DNA from: Ancylothrix sp. D3o
GTDB lineage: Bacteria > Cyanobacteriota > Cyanobacteriia > Cyanobacteriales > Oscillatoriaceae
Assembly: GCF_025370775.1 (NCBI RefSeq)
Contig: NZ_JAMXEX010000004.1
Span: 263,441 to 327,440 of the forward strand
Direction: 5' to 3'
Length of the DNA: 64,000 nucleotides
Shown here: positions 1-10,445 of the stretch, in pieces
How positions within the stretch are numbered: position 1 is the stretch's first letter
How the letters are laid out: each line of letters opens with the position of its first letter
Position numbers and translations under genes: made by a program
The notes under the pieces: model-generated
Databases searched by the model: none
The model's input: the letters and a program-made list of their open reading frames with translations, nothing else
What the model was told of the DNA's origin: nothing

Positions 1-237
1 CAAGTTGATTTGGTGGTCTTTCCAGCTACTGCTAATTGCCGCAGCGGTGATGGTAATGCCGCGTTCCCGCTCTTGCTCCATCCAGTCTGTTACTGTGGTC
101 CCTTCGTGAACTTCTCCGATTTTGTGAACCACGCCGGAATAGAACAGAATTCGCTCTGTTGTTGTTGTCTTTCCTGCGTCAATATGGGCTGCAATCCCAA
201 TATTGCGTACTTTCTCGAGCGGGGTGGTGCGTGCCAC
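1..237 (-). CDS. fusA: Elongation factor G, N-terminal part (runs off the window)
   Basis: This is the N-terminal 79 residues of the translocation GTPase EF-G, which moves tRNA-mRNA through the ribosome. The reverse strand reads [19 protein letters not shown] and then [15 protein letters not shown], which is the P-loop ([10 protein letters not shown]) of the translational GTPases. RERGITI, seen further on, is the switch region. The start is a GTG at 237-235, chosen because AAGGAGGT sits just upstream on the minus strand. The 3' end lies outside the window. It follows rpsL and rpsG on the same strand, the standard str operon order, with a 307 bp gap after rpsG. Confidence 0.95.
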   Translation of the reverse strand, partial: MARTTPLEKVRNIGIAAHIDAGKTTTTERILFYSGVVHKIGEVHEGTTVTDWMEQERERGITITAAAISSSWKDHQINL

Positions 238-544
238 AGCTACCTCCTTTATGTTAGCCGCAGATGTTTTGCTACTTGCGCTTTGTCAAGGTTCTATATG
301 CGCTATTGCTGAGTTTGGCGCTAGGTGCGCTTCTCAAGCCAAGCTTGTTTAAAGCCATCTCTAGCCTACTCTCCGTTAGTCTCCCTAACGGGTTTGGGTG
401 TCCTTCACACTCCATTTTGCCACCATTCCGGGCAGCGCGAGTGGATTCCGAGTTCCTTGTTATTAATATTTTAATATTTTTTGTTAAGTTTTGTTCCCTA
501 GAGCCAAATTGCTCGGGGGAACTTTTGGAACTCGTTGGCCGCTT
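238..544. other. rpsG-fusA intergenic region with one small hairpin
   Basis: This 307 bp gap lies inside the str operon. It contains a 7-bp inverted repeat, CCGTTAG (373-379) and CTAACGG (385-391), with a 5-nt loop. There is no T-run, so it is not a clear terminator; it could be a processing or attenuation element. The fusA Shine-Dalgarno is at its left edge. No convincing gene is seen. Confidence 0.5.
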
Positions 545-1015
545 CTAGTACCGATAATGGGCAAAGGCTTTGTTTGCTTCTGCCATCCGGTGTGTTTCTT
601 CGCGTTTGCGAATTGCACTGCCTGTCTCGTTGGCTGCATCCATTAGCTCGTTTGCTAATTTGATTGCCATTGACCGGCCTGTTCTCGATCTTGCATATTG
701 GATCAACCACCGCAACGCCAGAGCGATACCGCGATCTGATCTTACTTCCATTGGTACTTGATAAGTTGCACCCCCAACTCGGCGAGCTTTCACTTCTACC
801 AAGGGTGTCGCATTCCGCACGGCTTTCTCAAACACTTCGATGGCTTCGGAGCCAGTGCGTTCTTGAATAATCTTAAAGGCATCATAAACTATCTGGTTGG
901 CTACAGATTTTTTGCCTTTTTTCATTACACGCCGCACCATCATGGTGACGAGTCGGCTATTGTACACTGAATCGGCAGGGATAGGACGTTTTTGGACGAC
1001 AGAGCGACGAGACAT
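545..1015 (-). CDS. rpsG: 30S ribosomal protein S7
   Basis: S7 is a primary 16S rRNA binding protein that nucleates the head of the 30S subunit. The 156-residue product has the full family length. It begins [15 protein letters not shown] and carries the conserved S7 segments [29 protein letters not shown] and [12 protein letters not shown]. It is the second gene of the str operon, downstream of rpsL (257 bp gap) and upstream of fusA. Nothing is unusual about it. Confidence 0.97.
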   Translation of the reverse strand: MSRRSVVQKRPIPADSVYNSRLVTMMVRRVMKKGKKSVANQIVYDAFKIIQERTGSEAIEVFEKAVRNATPLVEVKARRVGGATYQVPMEVRSDRGIALALRWLIQYARSRTGRSMAIKLANELMDAANETGSAIRKREETHRMAEANKAFAHYRY

Positions 1016-1272
1016 AGTTTCTGTTTAAAAATGCAGTTCAGGACTTTTTTGCCGCTTTATTTCTTGGCGGCTTTTTGGCTCTCTCAGCCCAACCAGGGGC
1101 TTATAGCATGGCTGAGGTTTCCATTTTTGTAAGGGCAGTTTTTACCTCTTACATTTTTTACTTAATCACTTTTCACAGTCTATACGGGTACGCTCTTGGT
1201 CGTGAGATACAAAACTCCCCGATTATTGCCTATCTTTCTCTCAGCATAATGAGAAAGTTTCAGCCCGACTGT

Positions 1273-1683
1273 CTACTTCTTGCCTTTTCCTGTGGTTGCT
1301 GCCGGTGCGCCTGGTTTCGGACGCTTGGCACCATACTTAGACCGGCCTTGTTTGCGGTCTTTTACTCCCGCTGTATCCAATGTTCCGCGAATAATGTGAT
1401 ATCTCACACCAGGTAAATCCTTTACCCGTCCGCCGCGAATCATAACGACAGAGTGTTCTTGGAGGTTGTGACCGATCCCTGGGATGTAGGCGGTGACTTC
1501 AAAACCGGAAGTCAAACGAACCCGCGCTACTTTACGGAGGGCTGAGTTGGGCTTTTTCGGTGTGGTTGTGTACACTCTTGTGCAAACACCACGACGCTGA
1601 GGGCAACTCTTTAATGCCGGCGATTTTGTTTTCTTGTTCGCTTTTTCGCGTTCGTTGCGGATGAGTTGCTGAATTGTTGGCAT
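1273..1683 (-). CDS. rpsL: 30S ribosomal protein S12
   Basis: S12 lies at the decoding centre and controls translational accuracy. The 136-residue product starts [20 protein letters not shown] and contains the invariant [18 protein letters not shown] and the loop [16 protein letters not shown] where streptomycin-resistance substitutions occur. It has a C-terminal tail rich in Gly, Ala, Pro and Lys (about residues 120-136) that is somewhat longer than the bacterial core. It is the first gene of the str operon here; the operon promoter should lie between 1684 and about 1850. Confidence 0.97.
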   Translation of the reverse strand: MPTIQQLIRNEREKANKKTKSPALKSCPQRRGVCTRVYTTTPKKPNSALRKVARVRLTSGFEVTAYIPGIGHNLQEHSVVMIRGGRVKDLPGVRYHIIRGTLDTAGVKDRKQGRSKYGAKRPKPGAPAATTGKGKK

Positions 1684-1885
1684 GAGTTAAGGCTTTTACA
1701 GCTTGTGACTGTTCCGAGTTTCAACAAAAGGACATTATACCCATTTAGCGGAACTTCTGTCAATTCCTCTGTTTGTCTTTTTTTTCGCCAAGGGCGGCGA
1801 AAACATCCCAGACAAAAAAAACTAGCCCTCAACAACGCCGATACTTAATGTAGCGGGAAAAGAGCAATGTTGAGTTTTCTATTCT

Positions 1886-2209
1886 TTATAAACTAAATGA
1901 ATGACCGCAACTGCAAGACTGCGCCGCATTAGGGTTATTAAACCGAAACCCTCCACCCATCAAATCCTCTGAATAATCTACATTCAGACCGTTGACATAA
2001 GGCAGACTTTCTGCATTAACCAGAACTTGAACTCCATTACACTCCCACAGTTGATCATCCTCACGGACGACCTCATCTAACTCCATTGTGTAATAAAAAC
2101 CGGCACACCCGCCTGGCTGAACACCGAGACGAAACTTTGCGCTTGGGTTTGCCTGTTTAGACTTAAGCCGGTTAATTTCTAGCTGTGCGGTTTTACTCAA
2201 ATTAATCAT
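1886..2209 (-). CDS. A-type iron-sulfur cluster carrier (IscA/SufA/HesB family)
   Basis: This is a 107-residue A-type carrier that would hold and pass on Fe-S clusters. The start MINLSKTAQLEINRL was chosen at 2209 because the upstream in-frame codons encode low-complexity sequence (FLPIPFLPL) derived from a short DNA duplication. The three family cysteines are visible: one in GVQPGGCAGF and two in the C-terminal SCSCGHSF. It is encoded 81 bp downstream of a cupin gene on the same strand. In cyanobacteria such proteins serve photosystem I and ferredoxin cluster supply; which member this is cannot be decided from sequence alone. Confidence 0.85.
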   Translation of the reverse strand: MINLSKTAQLEINRLKSKQANPSAKFRLGVQPGGCAGFYYTMELDEVVREDDQLWECNGVQVLVNAESLPYVNGLNVDYSEDLMGGGFRFNNPNAAQSCSCGHSFSL

Positions 2210-2290
2210 TGATTGATAATTGCTAAGGGGTAAAAAGGGGATTGGTAAAAAGGGTATTGTTGCCATTTCACCAATCGCCTTTACCAAATA

Positions 2291-2704
2291 TTATTTCCCA
2301 CCGGCACGCGCATAGTCATCTTGGAAGCGGACAATATCATCCTCTCCCAAGTATTCGCCATTTTGGACTTCAATCAAAATTAAGGGTATGACACCAGGGT
2401 TTTCTAGCCGGTGCGTTGTGCAAGGCGGGACGTATGTAGACTGATTACTATAAATAACTTCTTCAGTATCCCCACAAGTCACCTTTGCTGTCCCTGAGAC
2501 AACGATCCAGTGCTCACTGCGGTGGTGGTGCATTTGCAGGCTTAGCCTGTGTCCGGGTTTCACTTCAATACGCTTAATTTTATAACCCCTGCTTTCTTCT
2601 AAAACTGTAAAAGAACCCCAAGGACGCAATTCTGTAGCCGCTACTGTGTTAGAACCGAGATTAGCAACAGCCGCTAAAGGGTTAATTTCTTTTGCTTGTG
2701 TCAT
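2291..2704 (-). CDS. Cupin protein, mannose-6-phosphate isomerase type II-like
   Basis: This is a 137-residue single-domain cupin resembling the C-terminal isomerase half of bifunctional mannose-1-phosphate guanylyltransferase/mannose-6-phosphate isomerases. It has the PWGSFTVLEES opening, the metal-binding LQMHHHRSEHWIVVSG motif (His cluster plus Glu) and the second cupin motif VPPCTTHRLENPG. The ATG at 2704 is preferred over an earlier alternative because AGGAG lies 8-9 nt upstream. It probably supplies or modifies mannose-derived sugars for surface polysaccharide, but stand-alone members have not been uniformly characterised. Confidence 0.8.
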   Translation of the reverse strand: MTQAKEINPLAAVANLGSNTVAATELRPWGSFTVLEESRGYKIKRIEVKPGHRLSLQMHHHRSEHWIVVSGTAKVTCGDTEEVIYSNQSTYVPPCTTHRLENPGVIPLILIEVQNGEYLGEDDIVRFQDDYARAGGK

Positions 2705-2919
2705 TTTTTTTCTCCTGAAAGTTGGGGTTGAGTGAAAAAGTAAAAAAGTGAAAAAATAAAAAGCCAAGTGGGAATTAAAGTTAACAATTCCTTACTTGAG
2801 AGTGTTTTAATTCCAATCCAACATAGCAACTGCCTCTAGGGCTCTGTCATCTGTCTAACGGATAGTTGGATTAATCTACATCGATTCTTTACTTAAACCC
2901 TGTACACTTTATCTAAGCT

Positions 2920-4851
2920 TTAACGATTCAAGGGTGCCTTTATACCTAATCCGTTATGCACCGGCGCGGCTGTTGACAGGGGCCGGTCGATTAAACTGCC
3001 TCCTAAATATAGTGCTGTAGAACTTCCGCCATCTAAGTTAAGCGCATCAACGGCACCGAGTTGCTGCATCAGTTGCGCTAATTCTGCTAAGGTGGCACCG
3101 GCACCCCCAGCGCGGTTGTGAATGGCTGCTAAAATTATTTTTCCCTGGTTTGTTGTGGCAATGACACTACGGGAAGCGGTTTGTTTAATAAACGCATCGC
3201 TAAAGCCTTCTGATGCCGCATCTAGCACAACTTGTCTATTTTGAATTAAAAGCGGGCCGGCTCCCAAAATATGCGGATAATCTTTAAAATTTGCTGGGTT
3301 AGTTTGGCTTTCTAGGGTGATTTGCGTTCCTGCCGGCAACCCTGATGGTGTGGTTTTGCGAAAAACAAGCAAGTATCCATTTCTGGGGATGGGTATTGCA
3401 GTTTTTAAAGCTTCTCCGGCTGAAAGTTGGCCGGTGACAATGTTGTTTTCGACGGCGATAATAATTTCATTATTGCTCAGGGGTGTGTAGTCGGATGCCC
3501 ATTCGGGGGTGTAGCGAGCTATGCCGGTTTGGACAAAAGCACTATTAACAAAATCTACCGGCAGACGTTCTCCTGTATTGGTAATAACGGTTTCTTGTAA
3601 TTGCAGCCGGTTCATTACCATTCTCCCCTGATTATTCCAGGCTACGGCACCTCGGTTTAAAATCGGACTGGATAACCACACGCCGTCACGCCGCAAAGCG
3701 CCTAAAGGCATTTTGTTATTTCGGTTAAAAAATCCGCCATTAATGGCTGCGTCGGCTTGCCAGAAACCGGCTGTTTGAGTTAAAGCTGCTGTTCCTACTT
3801 GAGTTTGGGGTGATGGCAAAATAGGTGTAAGGGTGGTGCTGGGTGTGATTTCTAGCCAGACAACGGGGAAACGGTCAGAGCCTAAAGGTAGATATTTTTG
3901 TTGCCAGCGGATATCCTTTGACCAAAAAATATCTTTCTCTACCATATATGCTGGCTGAATGTCAATAGTTAATCGATAGGGATTTGCCGAGGTAGAAAGC
4001 TTTGGTCGCCAACCGGCAGGAACTAAAATTGTGATGTTGGTAGAGTTGGGGGTGGTTTCTAGCTTGAGGGGGGCCGGTTGGTTATTGGGAATGTTGATTT
4101 GGGGAAAAATTGCTGGGTCTGTTTGAGAGTTGAAAGAAATTAACCATTCATCCAGTCTGGGTAGCGATGGTTGTTGAGGTTGGGTTTGAGTGGCCGGTTT
4201 GCTAGGATCATCAGGAGAGTCTGGTGGTGTTAGCGGCTTGTTTTCTGTCGGAGTGGGGGAAGGTGCGGGAACTCTGCGGATAAAATTAGCTTGAGCCGGT
4301 GTGGGTGCGGTGAGGGAGATGTTTATCTGACGGGGTAAAGTAACAGTTGATTGAGGTTCTCCCCAAGTTTGAATTTGAGTATCGATTGCTTGAGTGCGGA
4401 CTGCCGGTGTGGAAATAAATAAAGTATTGCCGGTGGCTTGAATTTGCCAGTTTTGAGATTTGGCAAAATTGGTAAGATTGAGATAACGAATATTTTCTTT
4501 GTGTTCGGCGCTGAGAATAGTGTCGGAAAACCAGCGCACCGGCTGACGTTGAGGGTTGTTGGTGCTTAACAACTCTAAGCCGAAATTTTGCCAAAGTGCG
4601 ATATCGCTGATGTTTGTGACGAGTGTGCCGGTGGTATCCTTTTGTTGAAACCAAGGTGCCAGTATTTTTTGACCGTTGAGCGAAATTTGTGAACCTTGGC
4701 TGACAAAATACGTTAAGCTTTGGGCAAGTACGGGGGAAGAGTTGGGGGGTTGCTCAGCACCGGCGCTGGTATTGAGCGGCGCATAAGCCAAAACAGCCGG
4801 TACGATTAAAAATGAAGCGGGAACGAACAGCGTTTTAAATAATTTAGGCAT
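2920..4851 (-). CDS. Secreted phosphodiester glycosidase (NAGPA domain)
   Basis: This is a 643-residue exported protein. An N-terminal hydrophobic signal (LFVPASFLIVPAVLAYA) is followed by a low-complexity Pro/Gln/Thr linker near residues 190-235. A beta-rich AMIN-like middle segment comes next, then a C-terminal phosphodiester glycosidase domain (NAGPA family, formerly DUF2233). Hallmarks are AAINGGFFNRNNKMPLGAL, GPLLIQNRQV and DALNLDGGSSTALYLGG. Related proteins uncover N-acetylglucosamine or act on cell-wall glycans; the substrate here is unknown. The ATG at 4851 is preferred to a TTG three codons upstream; no clear Shine-Dalgarno is visible. Confidence 0.85.
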   Translation of the reverse strand: MPKLFKTLFVPASFLIVPAVLAYAPLNTSAGAEQPPNSSPVLAQSLTYFVSQGSQISLNGQKILAPWFQQKDTTGTLVTNISDIALWQNFGLELLSTNNPQRQPVRWFSDTILSAEHKENIRYLNLTNFAKSQNWQIQATGNTLFISTPAVRTQAIDTQIQTWGEPQSTVTLPRQINISLTAPTPAQANFIRRVPAPSPTPTENKPLTPPDSPDDPSKPATQTQPQQPSLPRLDEWLISFNSQTDPAIFPQINIPNNQPAPLKLETTPNSTNITILVPAGWRPKLSTSANPYRLTIDIQPAYMVEKDIFWSKDIRWQQKYLPLGSDRFPVVWLEITPSTTLTPILPSPQTQVGTAALTQTAGFWQADAAINGGFFNRNNKMPLGALRRDGVWLSSPILNRGAVAWNNQGRMVMNRLQLQETVITNTGERLPVDFVNSAFVQTGIARYTPEWASDYTPLSNNEIIIAVENNIVTGQLSAGEALKTAIPIPRNGYLLVFRKTTPSGLPAGTQITLESQTNPANFKDYPHILGAGPLLIQNRQVVLDAASEGFSDAFIKQTASRSVIATTNQGKIILAAIHNRAGGAGATLAELAQLMQQLGAVDALNLDGGSSTALYLGGSLIDRPLSTAAPVHNGLGIKAPLNR

Positions 4852-5514
4852 GAGTGGCAAATAAATTTTAGAATTTTGGAAACCAAGGGTTACATTTTTA
4901 CCAACCCTATCAACAAACCATGACCTATTTACCCCAAAGCATTTGAGCTATCCGTCGAGTCTTAAAGATAAGAGCGCGAATCGTAACTAAATACCAGCTT
5001 TTTTGGGCGCAGTTGGGAGCTAGAATGCCTAAAGTGCATAAAAGCCTGTAAAAATCTGCATTTGTTCGGTATTAAGCCAGTCTCACGGATTGATTTTATT
5101 GTTTATCCTAGATAACACGGCATTTGTGCGCGGTAGGGAGGGTTCACACAGGCAATGAGGCGCTCAAAAACCAGATTAAGTAAATCTGAGGATTGCTTGT
5201 AATCGCTATTTTTTGTAATATTTCTTGATGATCAGTTGGAAAACACCCTCGTGAGTCATACTCCCGACAACACGCGCTTAGTCTCTGATCTTTAGCCAAA
5301 AGATAGCGCCAAAGCTTCTAGGATGACAAGATTTTTTACTTAAAGCTCCGACCTAAACAAAAAATCCACAACTGAACTGCGGACAGCCGGCTCTTAAGAT
5401 ACTGTATCTCCCAAAGAATGCCGGCACCAACACCCAACCCTAAAAACTCTTCCAGTACAGACGTTCCGCCGGAACTTCTCTACTCCAACGAACAGAGCAA
5501 AACGATCCCTAACT
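4852..5514. other. 663-bp divergent intergenic region upstream of glutamate synthase
   Basis: This region separates the divergent glycosidase gene and gltS and must hold both promoters. A short perfect palindrome, AGATAC-T-GTATCT, lies at 5397-5409, about 110 bp before the gltS start. I found no NtcA consensus (GTA-N8-TAC) by eye, although one spaced by 6 occurs around 4980. No small ORF with a ribosome binding site stands out. Confidence 0.4.
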
Positions 5515-8500
5515 ATGAAGAATAAGAGCGTGAACACTAACAATACACAAAGTCAATTAAATCTCAGCGACAGCAGACAACCAGCATCACCTTTAGGGCC
5601 ACGATGGTTAGTGGAAGAAAGAGATGCTTGTGGTGTTGGCTTTATTGCTAATCTTAAAGGAGAAAGCACTCACGAAATTGTTGCACAATCTCTGGCGGCG
5701 TTGACTTGTTTGGAACACCGAGGCGGTTGCAGTGCTGACCAAGATTCAGGGGATGGGGCCGGTGTGATGACGGCGCTTCCTTGGGATTTGTTGTCGCAGT
5801 GGATGAGTGAAAAAGGTATTTCTAAATCCCCCGATAGCTCCTTGGGTGTGGGGATGGTATTTTTATCTCAAGATGCTGAAAGGGCTTCTTTGGTTCGCCA
5901 ATTAATTGAGAAAATGGTGGCTCAAGAAGGTTTAAAATTTTTAGGTTGGCGTGAGGTGCCGGTTGTACCGGGAATTTTAGGCATCCAAGCGCGAGAAAAC
6001 CAGCCACAAATTGAACAGTTTATCGTTGAGTCTGACCAATGGCAGGGAGATGATCTTGAGGCACACTTGTATTTAGTGCGTCGCGCTATTGGTAAGGAAC
6101 TTGATAAAACTTCTCTGAACTGGGGAGAAGATTTGTATGTTTGCTCGCTATCGTCGCGGACTATTGTTTATAAAGGCATGGTACGCTCGGCTGTGTTGGG
6201 TGAGTTTTATCTGGATTTAAAAAATCCTCTCTATAAGAGTGTTTTTTCTGTCTATCACCGGCGTTTTAGTACCAACACGATGCCGAAATGGCCTCTCGCT
6301 CAACCGATGCGTTTGCTCGGTCACAACGGCGAAATTAATACCCTCCTCGGTAATATTAACTGGATGATTGCCCGCGAAGGTAATTTATCAAGCCAGCTTT
6401 GGGGTGAACGTATCCGCGATCTAACTCCGTTGGTGACTTCTCATAACAGCGACTCTGCTAACTTGGATAATGTGATGGAGTTGTTGGTGCGTTCTGGCCG
6501 TAGTCCTCAAGAAGCTTTGATGATTATGGTGCCGGAAGCGTACAAAAATCAGCCTGATTTGGCAGAATATCCCGAAATTGTCGATTTTTACGAATATTAC
6601 AGCACTTTGCAAGAACCCTGGGATGGCCCGGCTTTGCTGGTGTTCAGTGATGGTGTTCAGGTTGGTGCTACCCTTGACCGTAATGGTTTGCGACCGGCCC
6701 GTTATTGTAAAACGAAGAATGGTTTGGTGATTGTGGCGTCTGAGGCCGGTGTTGTAGACTTGCCAGAAGAAGAGATCCTCGAAAAAGGACGCCTGGGCCC
6801 CGGACAGATGATTTCTGTGGATTTGCAAAACGGCGAAATCCTGAAAAACTGGGAAATTAAACAGCGCATTGCTCATAAACACCCCTACGGGGAATGGTTA
6901 CAGCAAAACCGCAGCGAATTGCAATTACAACCTTTCACTGAAAGTCTGCAACTTGAAACCGAACAACTGCTGCGTCAGCAAACGGCTTTTGGCTATACCT
7001 CAGAAGATGTGGAATTAACCATTGAGGAAATGGCCGGCACCGGCAAGGAACCTACCTACTGTATGGGTGATGATATTCCTTTGGCTGTGCTATCTGGTCG
7101 CCCTCACGTTTTGTACGATTACTTTAAGCAGCGTTTCGCACAAGTGACTAACCCGCCAATCGACCCACTGCGCGAAGGCATGGTGATGTCACTAAGTATG
7201 CACTTAGGTGTGCGGGGTAACATCCTAGAAGCTGATCCGAAACACGCACGACGGCTGAAACTTTCGACGCCGGTGCTGAATGAGGCGGAATTAGAGGTTA
7301 TTCGCAATTGGAAATCGACAAATGACAGGCAAGATGCCTGTCCCACTGCAACGCTGTCTACCTTGTTTGAAATTGCAGCCGGCCCAAATGGTTTAGAAGC
7401 TGCGGTTAAGAATTTGTGTGAGAAAGCTGTCGCTGCGGTTAAGGATGGCGCAGAAATTCTTATACTTAGTGACCGTTCTGGCTTAGATACAGAACACAGC
7501 TATATTCCCCCTCTGTTAGCCACCGGCGCTGTTCACCACCATTTGATTAATCAAGGTTTGCGCTTGAAAACTTCCTTGGTGGTGGAAACTGCACAGTGTT
7601 GGAGCACCCATCACTTTGCTTGCTTGATTGGTTATGGTGCTTCGGCGGTTTGTCCTTATTTGGTGTGGGAAAGTATCCGCCAATGGCAAACAAGTTCCAA
7701 AACTCAAAAGTTGATGGAAAATGGCAAACTGCCAAAGGTAAGCCAGACTCAGGCGCAAAATAATTACCGTAAGGCTGTTGAGGCCGGCTTGCTGAAAATC
7801 CTTTCAAAAATGGGGATTTCCCTATTGGCAAGTTACCATGCTGCTCAAATTTTTGAGGCGATTGGTTTGGGGTCTGATTTGGTGGCGCTTGGCTTTAAGG
7901 GAACGACTTCTCGTGTCGGTGGTTTGAGTGTGAGCGAACTAGCTCAAGAGGTGCTTTCTTTCCACAGTAAGGCTTTCCCTGAAATCAACATCAAGAAATT
8001 AGAAAACTTCGGTTTTGTGCAATACCGGCCTGGTGGTGAGTACCACATGAATAGTCCCGAAATGGCTAAGGCGCTGCATAAGGCGGTCGATAGCAAGCAA
8101 TATGACCACTATGAGGTTTATCAGAAGTTTCTGGAAAACCGGCCTGTCACGGCTTTACGCGATTTGCTTGATTTTAATTCTGACCGGCAACCAATTTCAA
8201 TTGATGAGGTTGAGTCGGTTGAGAGTATTATGAAGCGCTTTGCCACCGGCGGGATGAGCTTGGGTGCTTTGTCTCCCGAAGCCCATGAGGTTTTGGCAAT
8301 TGCGATGAACCGGATCGGCGGTAAGTCGAACTCTGGTGAAGGTGGCGAAGATCCAGTGCGTTTGAAAACGCTTACGGATGTCGATGAAACCGGCTACAGT
8401 CCGACTATGCCACATTTGCGTGGTTTGAAAAATGGGGATACGGCGTGCTCGGCGATTAAGCAGGTGGCGTCTGGCCGGTTTGGGGTAACTCCTGAGTATT

Positions 8501-10185
8501 TGATGAGTGCTCAACAAATTGAGATTAAGATGGCTCAGGGTGCGAAACCAGGTGAAGGCGGACAGTTACCAGGTAAGAAAGTCAGTCCTTATATTGCGAT
8601 GTTGCGCCGGTCTAAGCCTGGTGTGACGTTGATTTCGCCGCCGCCGCATCACGATATTTACTCGATTGAAGATTTGGCGCAGTTGATTTTTGATTTGCAC
8701 CAAATTAATCCCAAGGCTGGGGTTTCGGTGAAGTTGGTGTCGGAAATTGGAATTGGGACTATTGCTGCCGGTGTGGCTAAGGCTAATGCTGATATTATTC
8801 AGATTTCTGGTCACGATGGCGGTACTGGTGCTTCGCCGCTGAGTTCGATTAAGCACGCCGGTTCGCCTTGGGAGTTTGGTTTAACGGAAGTCCATAAGGT
8901 TTTGATGGATAACGAACTGCGAAATCGGGTGATTTTGCGGGTTGATGGTGGTTTCAAAACCGGCTGGGATGTTTTGATGGGGGCGTTGATGGGTGGTGAA
9001 GAGTACGGTTTCGGCAGTATTGCGATGATTGCTGAAGGCTGTATTATGGCCCGGATTTGTCATACAAACCAGTGTCCGGTTGGTGTGGCGACTCAGCAAG
9101 AGAAATTACGTCAGCGTTTCCCTGGGATTCCTGAGCACGTTGTTAATTTCTTCTACTTTGTTGCGGAGGAAGTGCGCTCACTTTTGGCTCGTTTGGGTTA
9201 TCGCTCACTTAATGAGGTTATCGGACGTGCGGATTTATTGAAAGTGCGGGAAGGTGTGAGCCTGACGAAGACGAAGGCGCTTAATCTGGATTGTTTGATT
9301 AATTTGCCGGATACGCGGGAAAATCGCGCTTGGTTGCAGCATGAGCAGGTTCATAGTAATGGGCCGGTGTTTGATGATCAGTTGCTTGCGGATGCTGAGG
9401 TTTTGGCTGCGGTTGAGAATCAAGGTTCGGTGAAAAAGCAACATCATTTAGTGAATACTGACCGGACTGTGGGGACTCGCTTGGCTGGGGTTATTGCTAA
9501 GAAGTACGGCAATAATGGCTTTGAGGGTCAGATTATTCTGGAGTTTACGGGTAGTGCCGGTCAGAGTTTTGGGGCGTTTAACCTTGGCGGTGTGACTCTT
9601 GTTCTGCATGGTGAGGCTAATGATTATGTGGGTAAGGGGTTGCATGGTGGGGAGATTGTGATTAAGCCATCGGCATCGGCGACGTTTGATCCTGCACAAA
9701 ATGTGATTATTGGCAATACCTGTTTATATGGGGCTACCGGCGGTTATCTGTTTGCGAATGGACAGGCTGGGGAACGGTTTGCGGTTCGTAATTCGATGGC
9801 TAAGGCGGTTATTGAGGGGGCGGGCGACCATGCTTGTGAGTATATGACTGGCGGTGTGGTGGTTGTGCTGGGTAAGACTGGCCGTAATGTTGGGGCCGGT
9901 ATGACTGGCGGTTTGGCTTATTTCCTTGATGAGGATGGTGGTTTTGCGGAACGGGTGAATTATGAGATTGTGAAGATCCAGCGGGTATCTACTGCGGCTG
10001 GGGAACTGCAACTCAAGGAGTTGATTGAGTTACACGCTGACCGCACGGGCAGTCCGAAGGCTAAGATGATTTTGGCTAATTGGGGTGAGTATTTGCCGAA
10101 GTTTTATCAGGTGGTACCGCCGTCTGAGGCTGATAGTCCAGAGGCTTCGGCTGAGGTTGGTGATTTGGCGCCGGTGTTGGCGTAG
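5515..10185 (+). CDS. gltS: Ferredoxin-dependent glutamate synthase (Fd-GOGAT)
   Basis: This enzyme converts 2-oxoglutarate and glutamine to two glutamates with reduced ferredoxin, the second half of cyanobacterial ammonium assimilation. The product has 1556 residues. The class II glutamine amidotransferase domain begins at the catalytic Cys of ERDACGVGF (residue ~39, so a short propeptide is expected). The FMN synthase domain contains [20 protein letters not shown], followed by a CysX5CysX4Cys 3Fe-4S cluster near residues 1177-1189. A C-terminal GXGXG-type beta-helix follows. No gltD partner is adjacent, which favours the ferredoxin type. Residues ~601-611 ([11 protein letters not shown]) are encoded by a stem-loop insertion absent from typical homologues. 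Confidence 0.95.
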   Translation: MKNKSVNTNNTQSQLNLSDSRQPASPLGPRWLVEERDACGVGFIANLKGESTHEIVAQSLAALTCLEHRGGCSADQDSGDGAGVMTALPWDLLSQWMSEKGISKSPDSSLGVGMVFLSQDAERASLVRQLIEKMVAQEGLKFLGWREVPVVPGILGIQARENQPQIEQFIVESDQWQGDDLEAHLYLVRRAIGKELDKTSLNWGEDLYVCSLSSRTIVYKGMVRSAVLGEFYLDLKNPLYKSVFSVYHRRFSTNTMPKWPLAQPMRLLGHNGEINTLLGNINWMIAREGNLSSQLWGERIRDLTPLVTSHNSDSANLDNVMELLVRSGRSPQEALMIMVPEAYKNQPDLAEYPEIVDFYEYYSTLQEPWDGPALLVFSDGVQVGATLDRNGLRPARYCKTKNGLVIVASEAGVVDLPEEEILEKGRLGPGQMISVDLQNGEILKNWEIKQRIAHKHPYGEWLQQNRSELQLQPFTESLQLETEQLLRQQTAFGYTSEDVELTIEEMAGTGKEPTYCMGDDIPLAVLSGRPHVLYDYFKQRFAQVTNPPIDPLREGMVMSLSMHLGVRGNILEADPKHARRLKLSTPVLNEAELEVIRNWKSTNDRQDACPTATLSTLFEIAAGPNGLEAAVKNLCEKAVAAVKDGAEILILSDRSGLDTEHSYIPPLLATGAVHHHLINQGLRLKTSLVVETAQCWSTHHFACLIGYGASAVCPYLVWESIRQWQTSSKTQKLMENGKLPKVSQTQAQNNYRKAVEAGLLKILSKMGISLLASYHAAQIFEAIGLGSDLVALGFKGTTSRVGGLSVSELAQEVLSFHSKAFPEINIKKLENFGFVQYRPGGEYHMNSPEMAKALHKAVDSKQYDHYEVYQKFLENRPVTALRDLLDFNSDRQPISIDEVESVESIMKRFATGGMSLGALSPEAHEVLAIAMNRIGGKSNSGEGGEDPVRLKTLTDVDETGYSPTMPHLRGLKNGDTACSAIKQVASGRFGVTPEYLMSAQQIEIKMAQGAKPGEGGQLPGKKVSPYIAMLRRSKPGVTLISPPPHHDIYSIEDLAQLIFDLHQINPKAGVSVKLVSEIGIGTIAAGVAKANADIIQISGHDGGTGASPLSSIKHAGSPWEFGLTEVHKVLMDNELRNRVILRVDGGFKTGWDVLMGALMGGEEYGFGSIAMIAEGCIMARICHTNQCPVGVATQQEKLRQRFPGIPEHVVNFFYFVAEEVRSLLARLGYRSLNEVIGRADLLKVREGVSLTKTKALNLDCLINLPDTRENRAWLQHEQVHSNGPVFDDQLLADAEVLAAVENQGSVKKQHHLVNTDRTVGTRLAGVIAKKYGNNGFEGQIILEFTGSAGQSFGAFNLGGVTLVLHGEANDYVGKGLHGGEIVIKPSASATFDPAQNVIIGNTCLYGATGGYLFANGQAGERFAVRNSMAKAVIEGAGDHACEYMTGGVVVVLGKTGRNVGAGMTGGLAYFLDEDGGFAERVNYEIVKIQRVSTAAGELQLKELIELHADRTGSPKAKMILANWGEYLPKFYQVVPPSEADSPEASAEVGDLAPVLA
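7315..7349. repeat. Palindromic repeat inserted in frame inside gltS
   Basis: GACAGGC-AAGAT-GCCTGTC (7324-7342) is a perfect 7-bp hairpin with loop AAGAT, followed by CCCAC. In the gltS frame it reads NDRQDACPT, a peptide that in my knowledge recurs in unrelated cyanobacterial proteins because this DNA element spreads through the genomes. It lies at the linker between the amidotransferase/central region and the synthase core, just before the conserved [10 protein letters not shown] segment. Confidence 0.8.
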
Positions 10186-10194
10186 GTATTCGAC

Positions 10195-10325
10195 ATCGGT
10201 ATTCGCCACCGGTTGAAACCGGTGTCTACAAGAATAAAGTCCTACGGACTACAAATGACAGGTTTTTCCAACCCCCGAAAGGGGGTTTTTTTCGTGTAGG
10301 CACCGGTTTTAACCGGTGACGAATG
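10195..10325. repeat. Cluster of dispersed palindromic repeats after gltS
   Basis: Two related palindromes, CACCGGTT-GAAACCGGTG (about 10207-10224) and CACCGGTT-TTAACCGGTG (about 10300-10317), flank a short AATAAAGTCCTACGGACTA segment and a terminator. The flanking words TGTCTAC and GTAGGCACC are the usual ends of this cyanobacterial repeat family. Between 10326 and 10400, GCGGCGAAT/ACCGGC-rich direct repeats continue. Confidence 0.7.
10270..10292 (+). terminator. Rho-independent terminator downstream of gltS
   Basis: AACCCCC and GGGGGTT form a 7-bp stem around a GAAA tetraloop, followed by a run of seven T (10286-10292). It lies 85 bp after the gltS stop and is embedded in a dispersed repeat cluster. 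Confidence 0.8.
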
Positions 10326-10445
10326 GCGGCGAATATTACCGGCACCCAATACCCATGACGAATACCGGCCACAAATACCGGCCACAATCTATTAATATAA
10401 AAACAAAGGTTTTTTATTTGGGGTAAAATTTTACCCTTTAAAACT

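Noticed and set aside
2210-2287. 26-residue N-terminal extension of the A-type Fe-S carrier
   Set aside because: It is encoded by a GGTAAAAAGGG duplication (FLPIPFLPL) and is atypical for the family.
4852-5514. NtcA binding site before glutamate synthase
   Set aside because: No GTA-N8-TAC was found by eye; the nearest match has the wrong spacing.
8197-10011. Several 70-106-codon open frames antisense to gltS
   Set aside because: They are His/Arg/Asn-rich shadow frames of a conserved coding sequence without ribosome binding sites.
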